Shown here: piece after piece, positions 15,778 to 21,759 of the stretch
Layout: every line of letters starts with the position of its first letter
Position numbering within the stretch: position 1 is the first letter of the stretch
NCBI GenBank assembly: GCA_964591255.1
Contig: CAZQAA010000123.1
Span: 1-21,759 of the forward strand
Length of the DNA: 21,759 nt
Direction of reading: 5' to 3'
Source: CAZQAA01 sp964591255
GTDB lineage: Bacteria; Desulfobacterota; DSM-4660; Desulfatiglandales; Desulfatiglandaceae
Program-made: the position numbers and the translations under genes
The notes under the pieces: model-generated
Database searches by the model: none
What the model saw: the letters and a program-made list of their open reading frames with translations, nothing else
Told to the model about the DNA's origin: nothing

Positions 15778-17136
15778 TCATGAGCCCGATCCTATACACT
15801 TTCTGACTACCTCGGCAATGGTGTGGGCATATCCTTGGACCTCCTTTTTTTCTTTTCCCTCTACCATAACACGGCACAGGGGTTCTGTCCCCGAATAGCG
15901 GACCAAAACCCTCCCTTTTTCACCTAATTCTTGTTCCACTTTTCTAATAATATTGACGAGTTCAGGAACATTTGCCATCTCTGGTTTTGTTGTTACGGGA
16001 ATATTTATCATGACCTGCGGAAATATATCCATTATCCTAGAAAGGCGTGAGAGGGGCTCTTCAAATCTTTTCATTGCAGAAAGGAGCTGCAATGCCGACA
16101 AAAGGCCGTCTCCTGTGGTATGGTGATTGAGAAAGATGATATGACCAGATTCTTCGCCGCCAAGCACGACATCATGGGCCATCATCTCTTCAAAAACATT
16201 GCGGTCTCCCACCTGTGCAGCCATGTGCATTATGCCCATTTTTTTTAGTGCAAAACGGAATCCCATATTGCTCATTACTGTGCTTATTACCATGTTGCTT
16301 TTGAGGTCTCCCCGGTCCTTGAGCATGCGGGCGCATATGGCCATGATATGGTCACCTGTGAGGGGGAAACCTTTTTCATCCACTGCAACGAGTCGATCCC
16401 CGTCTCCGTCGAACGCAAGCCCCACATCGGCAGATAATGCAACCACTCTATGTGATAGGTAATCAGTATGCTGTGAACCGCAATTATGGTTGATATTTTT
16501 ACCATCAGGTTCAGCACTCAGGACCTCTATATCGGCCCCTAAATCTCTGAAAAGGAGGGGCGCAACCTTGTAAGTCGCACCGTTAGCACAATCAAGAACC
16601 ACCTTCATTTTTTCAGGAAAATATTTTTGGGATACTGAGTTGCGCAGAAAAGAGATATATCGCTCCTCTCCGTCATCCACGGTATATGTCCTACCCTGAT
16701 ATGAATTTTCAGGGAGGTGCAATCCGCTCTCCTCTGCCCGAATCAGGTTTTCAATCTCCATCTCGGCCTTTTTCGAAAGCTTGTGTCCTTTATGGGAAAA
16801 AATCTTGAATCCATTATATTCATAGGGATTATGAGAGGCCGATATCACAATTCCTGCGCCTGCCCCAAGGTCTCTGACCAGGAAGGATATCCCGGGTGTA
16901 GGAAATATGCCGGCACTGTAAACATGTCCGTGACTGGAAAGTATACCTGATACAATTGCCCGTTCCAGTGCCTCACCCGATATTCTGGTATCCCTCCCTA
17001 TCACAAAGGCAGGCTCAAGTCCCTGTCGATTGCAAAAACTGACCAAGGCCCGACCGAGACTGACACCAACTTCAGGTGTTATGGGATAACTGTCAGCTAT
17101 CCCCCTGATCCCATCTGTACCGAATAACCTGTCCAT
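15778..17136 (-). CDS. glmM: Phosphoglucosamine mutase
   Basis: GlmM interconverts glucosamine-6-phosphate and glucosamine-1-phosphate in the cytosol, on the route to UDP-GlcNAc for peptidoglycan and lipopolysaccharide. The N-terminus begins FGTDGIRG. The phosphoserine loop is ISASHNPYEYNGFKIF, with catalytic Ser101. The Mg-binding loop is DGDGDR, with Asp243, Asp245 and Asp247. The sugar-binding loop is GGEESGH. The C-terminal phosphate-binding loop is RYSGTEPLCRV. The length of 452 aa is standard. It follows a GlmU-like beta-helix gene by 7 bases, on the same strand, and ends 40 bases from the convergent DUF523 gene. The gap holds only a weak AGGAA/TTCCT hairpin without a T-run. Confidence 0.95.
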   Translation of the reverse strand: MDRLFGTDGIRGIADSYPITPEVGVSLGRALVSFCNRQGLEPAFVIGRDTRISGEALERAIVSGILSSHGHVYSAGIFPTPGISFLVRDLGAGAGIVISASHNPYEYNGFKIFSHKGHKLSKKAEMEIENLIRAEESGLHLPENSYQGRTYTVDDGEERYISFLRNSVSQKYFPEKMKVVLDCANGATYKVAPLLFRDLGADIEVLSAEPDGKNINHNCGSQHTDYLSHRVVALSADVGLAFDGDGDRLVAVDEKGFPLTGDHIMAICARMLKDRGDLKSNMVISTVMSNMGFRFALKKMGIMHMAAQVGDRNVFEEMMAHDVVLGGEESGHIIFLNHHTTGDGLLSALQLLSAMKRFEEPLSRLSRIMDIFPQVMINIPVTTKPEMANVPELVNIIRKVEQELGEKGRVLVRYSGTEPLCRVMVEGKEKKEVQGYAHTIAEVVRKCIGSGS

Positions 17137-17143
17137 GATTACA

Positions 17144-18382
17144 TTATCTCTTCATCAGGCTGAATACATGGGCCATGATTTCGTCCACCAGGCCCTGAAG
17201 CCAGCCTGTCCCGATTTCTGCCTCGTCTCTGGTCAATCCTTTAATAACCCGGATATAATCTTTCCCCTCTTTTTTCACTGTATCTTCAATAACTCTTATG
17301 AAATTTTCTTTTTTTGGGCCATTACCCTCCAGGTTTAAACTGTCATTAAATACACGCTCCATGTCTGGCCAGGTCTTGAAAAATTTTTGTTTGGTCTGGA
17401 TTGTTTTCCCTGACTTGCTACCGATTTTCTGATAGATTTCAATGGACCGGGGCATTTGGTTTGCCACATCCCGCAGCCTCTTTAGCCTTTCTGCAATTGC
17501 TTTATTTATTACATCAATGGCCCCATCTAAAAGGTCTTTCTCCATTGGGTCTTTGTCCACAATCCTGTATCGTATATCCAGGTACCACCTCCTGAGAGCG
17601 ATGATATTTGCAATATACAGACTATTTAGTTCGATGATTCTCCTGACATTCGTATATAGGCCAGGATGGAAAGTAATGCTTCTGGACAGGGCCGGGTAGC
17701 CGAGGATAATGGTGCCTCCTTTGAGCACGTCCTTACGAAGGATGGTGCCCGCGGCCACTACCGTGCCATATTCCACTCTCACCGGGCCCACTATACCACC
17801 CTGCCCACCCAAAAAGATGGGCGGCTGATTCAGCATAACGCCTTTTGGAACATCCCCTATTAGAGATGCCGTAGCCTTGTCCTGATTAGGGGTATAATTG
17901 AAGTGTACAAAAGAGCTTCCTACTTCACTATGATTTTTTTCATCCGTCCCGCCGGCCATTAGACAGTCACAGAAATTTATGAGACTTCCAAGGGTGAGAA
18001 AAGGAAATAGTATGGTATGTTTTAATCCAACCGTATGTGCCAAACGGACACCTTCTTCCAAAAGACATGCCTCTCTTATCTGGGCACCTGATCCGATAGT
18101 GACCCTGTCCAGAAAACATGAATCATAAAATACACCTCCTTTGAGTTCTACTTTTGGCCCAAGTCGGCAGTTTTTCAGGGTCACCGGGGCTTCGTAACCA
18201 AGCTTGACTCCCGGCATGATAAGGGTCTTGGGACCATGGATCCTGCATCCTCCGTGTATGGTTACATTCTCTCCTGAAATCCTTCGTGGATCAATGTCCC
18301 GGCCGATTTCTACACTTTCAGGGCAACTGATTTTAACCCCCTTGTCCAGCAACTCTCTTATTATATTGTTATTGCCTTTCAT
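17144..18382 (-). CDS. Left-handed beta-helix protein related to GlmU acetyltransferase domain, with helical C-terminal tail
   Basis: The first roughly 265 residues of this 412-aa protein are hexapeptide repeats of a left-handed beta-helix (for example VTIHGGCRIHGPKTLIMPGV, LDRVTIGSGAQIREACLL). The block FNYTPNQDKATASLIGD, followed by GPVRVEYGTVVAAGTILRKDV, aligns by eye with the GlmU block CNYDGANKFKTIIGD ... VAAGTTVTRDV. That places it close to the GlucN-1-phosphate acetyltransferase fold. The uridylyltransferase half of GlmU is absent. The preceding GlmU lysine and histidine/tyrosine catalytic segment is not clearly conserved. The remaining roughly 145 residues are helical and charged, and I do not recognise them. 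It has only a weak ribosome-binding site (AATAAAG) before ATG 18382. Its position 7 bases before glmM suggests a UDP-GlcNAc role. Trimerisation is expected for the fold. Confidence 0.75.
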   Translation of the reverse strand: MKGNNNIIRELLDKGVKISCPESVEIGRDIDPRRISGENVTIHGGCRIHGPKTLIMPGVKLGYEAPVTLKNCRLGPKVELKGGVFYDSCFLDRVTIGSGAQIREACLLEEGVRLAHTVGLKHTILFPFLTLGSLINFCDCLMAGGTDEKNHSEVGSSFVHFNYTPNQDKATASLIGDVPKGVMLNQPPIFLGGQGGIVGPVRVEYGTVVAAGTILRKDVLKGGTIILGYPALSRSITFHPGLYTNVRRIIELNSLYIANIIALRRWYLDIRYRIVDKDPMEKDLLDGAIDVINKAIAERLKRLRDVANQMPRSIEIYQKIGSKSGKTIQTKQKFFKTWPDMERVFNDSLNLEGNGPKKENFIRVIEDTVKKEGKDYIRVIKGLTRDEAEIGTGWLQGLVDEIMAHVFSLMKR

Positions 18383-18683
18383 CTTTATTCGGTTTGTGCG
18401 TTTGATTTTCAGTGTTACTCGTTTTTAACATTGATCCCTTGCAATCTACATGAATTTTATGGGATATTCAAGGAAATCCATCTCAAACAGTCTCGCTGTT
18501 AAGTATGCGTTGATATAGGATATAAGGCCGGAAGTCCTTTTCCTTCAAACTGAAGTCTCTAACATTGTGGATATCCAAGCCTTTTTGTGTTTAATTACAC
18601 TTGAAGTATATACAGATAACCGACCTGCTTCAAAGTGCTAACCTGTTTACATATGAATTTTGTCGTGATATTGCAAGGAGGTT
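18383..18683. promoter_or_regulatory. 301-base divergent intergenic region between the beta-helix gene and mltB
   Basis: No gene is seen here. On the plus strand TTGTGT (18585-18590) and TATATA (18607-18612) with a 16-base spacer form a weak candidate promoter for mltB. A small perfect hairpin, AACAG (18486-18490) / CTGTT (18496-18500), has a five-base loop but no T-run, so it is not a terminator. No convincing minus-strand promoter was identified. Confidence 0.35.
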
Positions 18684-19679
18684 ATGAGAACGTATATGGC
18701 GATAAAAACGATATTTCTGATAGTTACATTTTTTTTGGTATCCTTGTTTACGGTCTTCACATGGGCGAAGAAAGATATGGCTTTTGAGGATTGGCTGGAG
18801 GAGATACGCAGGCAGGCATTGGTTAGGGGCATTTCAGGAGAAACATTGGATGGGGCGTTGAATGGCCTTAAACCGATTCCCCGTGTCATTGAACTGGACC
18901 GCAACCAGCCGGAATTTGACATGACCCTGGATGAATATTTGCATCTGACTGTAACCGACAAGAGGATAACAAAGGGAAAAATCATGTTGGCGAAACACCG
19001 TGCTTTGCTTGCGGATATCTTTGACCGCTATGGTGTTCCACCCCGTTATATTGTTGCGTTATGGGCATTGGAGAGCGATTTCGGCAGGCGAACCTCTTCT
19101 TTTCCGGTGATTGGGGCGCTGGCCACCCTTGCCTATGAGGGCCGTCGCAGGTCGATGTTCCAGAAAGAACTGTTTTATGCCTTGCGCATCTTAGATGATG
19201 GAAGCATATCGAAACAGATGTTAAAAGGCTCCTGGGCAGGCGCCATGGGACAACTTCAGTTTATGCCTTCGACTTTTTACAGGTTTGCTGTAGACTACGA
19301 TGGTAATGGCCAGGCAGATATATGGAATAGCCTAAAGGATGCATTTGCATCGGCAGCCAATTATCTGTCCAAATCAGGATGGAAAACAGGACGAAGATGG
19401 GGCCGGGAGGTCTGCCTGCCGAAGGGTTTTGATCGGGCTTTACTTGGACTCAAAACACATAAGCACCTTAGTGAATGGCAATCCTTAGGTGTGCGAGTGC
19501 CTAAGGGATATGACCTGCCGAAAGAACCTGATCTTTATGCATCCTTGATACAGCCGGATACTCCAAAAGGGAGGGCCTTTTTGGTATATGATAATTACCG
19601 TGTCATTCTTGATTGGAACAGATCCCACCTTTTTGGAATCGCGGTAGGGATCCTGGCCGACAATATCGAGGAACATTGA
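18684..19679 (+). CDS. mltB: Membrane-bound lytic murein transglycosylase B family (GH103)
   Basis: This periplasmic enzyme cleaves the MurNAc-GlcNAc bond of peptidoglycan, forming 1,6-anhydroMurNAc. The N-terminus is a signal peptide or anchor (IKTIFLIVTFFLVSLFTVFTWA, about residues 7-28); there is no lipobox cysteine, unlike E. coli MltB. The catalytic glutamate is Glu130 in LWALESDFGRR. It is followed by the family segments FPVIGALATLAYEGRRR, KGSWAGAMGQLQFMPSTF and DYDGNGQADIW. The C-terminal part contains FLVYDNYRVILDWNRSHLFGIAVG. The start is slightly uncertain: AAGGAGG (18675-18681) is only two bases from ATG 18684 and 14 bases from an alternative in-frame ATG at 18696. The 331-aa length is normal. 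asmA follows 20 bases downstream. Confidence 0.9.
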   Translation: MRTYMAIKTIFLIVTFFLVSLFTVFTWAKKDMAFEDWLEEIRRQALVRGISGETLDGALNGLKPIPRVIELDRNQPEFDMTLDEYLHLTVTDKRITKGKIMLAKHRALLADIFDRYGVPPRYIVALWALESDFGRRTSSFPVIGALATLAYEGRRRSMFQKELFYALRILDDGSISKQMLKGSWAGAMGQLQFMPSTFYRFAVDYDGNGQADIWNSLKDAFASAANYLSKSGWKTGRRWGREVCLPKGFDRALLGLKTHKHLSEWQSLGVRVPKGYDLPKEPDLYASLIQPDTPKGRAFLVYDNYRVILDWNRSHLFGIAVGILADNIEEH

Positions 19680-19699
19680 ACAGGAGATGAAGGAAAACG

Positions 19700-21748
19700 A
19701 TGAAAAAGGTGGTCAAATGGATTGTGATCATAACGGGAGGGCTTTCCCTGCTGCTTGTTGGCGCCTTGTTGGTCATACCGTTTTTTGTAGACATACAGGC
19801 GTTTAAACCGAAAATAGAGGAAAGGATATCCCGGGCCGCAGGCCGACCTTTCGTTATTGGAGGTGAAATCAAACTGTCCCTTTTTCCGTGGGCGGGTTTG
19901 GCCCTTTCAGATATTCATATGGGAAACCCGCCAGGTTTCGGGGACAACGATTTTGTATATATAAAATCGTTCGATGTCAGCGTAAAACTAATCCCTCTGC
20001 TTTCAAGAGATATACAGGTCAAGAAGTTTGTGGTACAGGGAGCCAGGTTTGCCCTGGAAAAGGGAAAGGATGGTTCATGCAACTGGGAGGAGATGGGAGA
20101 AGGAGCCAAAGAGTCGCCTGTGGCATCTGCTACACTGGAAAAAAGAGGAGGAGACAGCACGAAGGAACGGGATATTAAAGGTCTTCCTCTTAAGGCTTTT
20201 GCCGTTGGTGAATTTGCCATCACAGATTCCTCCATTCTATGGATTGATCATACGACAGGAACCCGTAGGGATATATCGGAAATAAATGTACATGTCCGCG
20301 ACATGTCTCTTGACCGGCCTGTCAGGGTCAGTATTTCATCCATGATGGATAATCGGCCCTTCTGCCTGACAGGTGAATTTGGCCCATTGGGATTGGACCC
20401 GGGAAAGAGAAGAATCCCTTTTTCATTTAAAGTCCAGGCGCTGAATGAGCTAAAAATGACTATGAAAGGGAGGGTTGCTAAAGTCTTTGACCGTCCCGAA
20501 TTTGATTGTTTGATAGACCTCAATCCATTTTCACTACAAAAATTGATATCATCCCTGGGAGAAAAAGTTGCTACGTCGGTGTCAGATCCGTCAGCACTAA
20601 ACCGTATTTCAATCAATGCCCATGTGAAAGGAAATACACGGGCCATATCAGTTACCGACGGCTCTCTTTCTTTTGATGAATCAAAAATCAATTTTTCTAT
20701 GAGTGCAGAAGATTTTAAAAGGCCGGACATAACCTTTGACATCAATCTTGATAAGATAGATTTGGACAGATATTTTCCTCTATTTACAGGGAAGGGCTCT
20801 TCTCCTGTAAAGGAGCAAAGGGCTGGAGAGAAAACAGTCAAGAAAGTTAAAAAAACGGATTACGCCCCCATGAGGGACCTGTTGCTCAAAGGAAGTGTTT
20901 CAGTTGGAGATCTTATCCTCCATGGTGCCAGGCTGCAGGATATTAATATCACTGTAGACGGCAGAAACGGCATTTTCCGGATGGAGCCTATAACCCTGAA
21001 TGCATATCATGGCAGTATCAGTGCCAAAGCAACTGTGGATATTTCACGAACAGTACCCGAGAGTAGTATAGAAATTAAGAGCAAAGGGGTAGAGGTTCGG
21101 CCCCTGGTGAAGGAAGTTTCAGGAAAAGACCTTCTTGAAGGCAAGATTGATATGGATGCATATTTTAATATGGTCGGAGATAATCCTGAAAAGATTATTC
21201 CTGCACTTAACGGTAAAGGAAAGGTGTTTTTAAGGGACGGTGCTATCCTCGGAATTGACCTTGCAGGCATGATCCAGAATGTAAAAGCTGCCTTTTCTGA
21301 GCATGCAAAAAAGAGAGAAATCAGTTCCAAGACCGAATTTTCCGAGCTTAAATCCGTTTTTACCATTTCTGACGGCATACTTGACACGCAGGATACTGCA
21401 CTTATCTCACACCATCTTCGGGTGGTGGCTATAGGGAAGGCGGATCTCGTGAGACAGTCTCTTGATTTTCGGGTGGAGCCAAATTATATCAGCAGGGCCG
21501 AAAAAGGGGAAGAAAAGAAGAAACAGAAGACCATGACGGTCCCGGTTTTGATCTCGGGCAGTTTTTCCTCTCCCGAGTTTCGGCCGGATCTTGAAGGCGC
21601 AGTGATAAAGGGTGTGGAAAAGGCCCTGTCGGATCAGTCAAGACTGGATAAACTTTTGGATCAGGAAACCGGTAAAAAGGAGAGAAAAAAGATCCTGAAA
21701 GATACAGTAAAGGATTTTCTTGATGGCTTTATTTCCGGTGACCAATAA
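19700..21748 (+). CDS. AsmA family inner-membrane-anchored protein
   Basis: AsmA-family proteins are anchored by one N-terminal helix with a large periplasmic repeating-groove domain. They are linked to outer-membrane assembly and, by recent work on the family, to phospholipid transport between membranes. Here a helix spans about residues 5-29 (VVKWIVIITGGLSLLLVGAL). The family-typical PKIEERISRAAGRPFVIGG and LSLFPWAGLALSDIHMGNP follow. The C-terminal AsmA_2-like region contains GDNPEKIIPALNGKGKVFLR, DGAILGIDLAGMIQNVKAA and a VPVLISGSFSSPEFRPDL end. Length is 682 aa; E. coli AsmA is about 617. A lysine-rich linker lies near residue 375. AAGGA sits 6 bases before the ATG. It is probably cotranscribed with mltB, and its TAA overlaps the next ATG by one base. 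Confidence 0.88.
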   Translation: MKKVVKWIVIITGGLSLLLVGALLVIPFFVDIQAFKPKIEERISRAAGRPFVIGGEIKLSLFPWAGLALSDIHMGNPPGFGDNDFVYIKSFDVSVKLIPLLSRDIQVKKFVVQGARFALEKGKDGSCNWEEMGEGAKESPVASATLEKRGGDSTKERDIKGLPLKAFAVGEFAITDSSILWIDHTTGTRRDISEINVHVRDMSLDRPVRVSISSMMDNRPFCLTGEFGPLGLDPGKRRIPFSFKVQALNELKMTMKGRVAKVFDRPEFDCLIDLNPFSLQKLISSLGEKVATSVSDPSALNRISINAHVKGNTRAISVTDGSLSFDESKINFSMSAEDFKRPDITFDINLDKIDLDRYFPLFTGKGSSPVKEQRAGEKTVKKVKKTDYAPMRDLLLKGSVSVGDLILHGARLQDINITVDGRNGIFRMEPITLNAYHGSISAKATVDISRTVPESSIEIKSKGVEVRPLVKEVSGKDLLEGKIDMDAYFNMVGDNPEKIIPALNGKGKVFLRDGAILGIDLAGMIQNVKAAFSEHAKKREISSKTEFSELKSVFTISDGILDTQDTALISHHLRVVAIGKADLVRQSLDFRVEPNYISRAEKGEEKKKQKTMTVPVLISGSFSSPEFRPDLEGAVIKGVEKALSDQSRLDKLLDQETGKKERKKILKDTVKDFLDGFISGDQ

Positions 21749-21759
21749 TGGTTATCCTG
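21748..21759 (+). CDS. Possible start of a next gene, cut by the window end
   Basis: The asmA stop and a following ATG share one base (TAATG at 21746-21750), the overlap style seen elsewhere in this window. Only four codons (Met-Val-Ile-Leu) are visible, so the product cannot be named. The call rests on spacing alone. Confidence 0.3.

Noticed and set aside
18486..18500. AACAG/CTGTT hairpin as a terminator
   Set aside because: The stem is only five base pairs and no run of T follows; both flanking genes point away from it.
18649..18677. TTTACA-17-TATTGC as the mltB promoter
   Set aside because: Transcription would start at or within the ribosome-binding site, leaving essentially no leader; an upstream weak promoter is more plausible.
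20248..20841. Minus-strand 197-codon open frame inside asmA
   Set aside because: It is antisense to a clear AsmA-family reading frame and has no recognisable motif.
1..21759. Search for mobile elements, CRISPR arrays, phage genes, toxin-antitoxin or defence genes, tRNA and rRNA
   Set aside because: No transposase or integrase motifs, regularly spaced repeats, or RNA gene sequences were recognised; the content is housekeeping and metabolic.

Overview
This window reads as ordinary chromosome from an anaerobic-type Gram-negative bacterium, most likely Desulfobacterota (the former Deltaproteobacteria). That placement is an inference from gene content: two GH57 glycosidases beside glgA, DUF1614 and DUF523 proteins, a SurA/PrsA-like isomerase, MltB and AsmA. 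The last three also imply an outer membrane. I see no insertion sequence, phage gene, CRISPR array, tRNA or rRNA. Nearly all bases are coding.

Region 1 (1-8717, + strand) is one tightly packed run: the 3' part of lepA, then hemW, glgA, a GH57/DUF3536 glycosidase and a GH57 4-alpha-glucanotransferase-like enzyme. Adjacent genes overlap by 1, 4, 4 and 8 bases, so translation is probably coupled. The last three genes look like an alpha-glucan (glycogen) synthesis and remodelling set.

Region 2 (8764-12841) starts with a DUF1614 membrane protein on the minus strand. Divergent from it is a nucleotidyltransferase plus sugar-kinase pair resembling MurU/AmgK of cell-wall sugar salvage. pyrR follows behind a good sigma-70-type promoter, then a 281-base stretch that may hold a decayed small gene, then a yjbQ-family gene.

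Region 3 (12823-15737) has a periplasmic peptidyl-prolyl isomerase (minus) divergent from purM and a DUF523 gene (plus). The shared intergenic region carries two back-to-back promoters and a perfect tandem 9-bp repeat.

Region 4 (15778-18382, minus) is a left-handed beta-helix protein related to the GlmU acetyltransferase domain, followed 7 bp later by glmM. Region 5 (18684-21759, plus) is the lytic transglycosylase mltB, an asmA-family gene, and the first codons of another gene.

Two themes stand out: storage-glucan metabolism (glgA and two GH57 enzymes), and amino-sugar/peptidoglycan metabolism (MurU/AmgK-like pair, GlmM with its beta-helix partner, MltB). No spectacular new system is evident. 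The best candidates for undescribed biology are the GH57/DUF3536 enzyme, the GlmM-linked beta-helix protein with its unassigned helical tail, and the MurU/AmgK-like pair with an added beta-helix tail.
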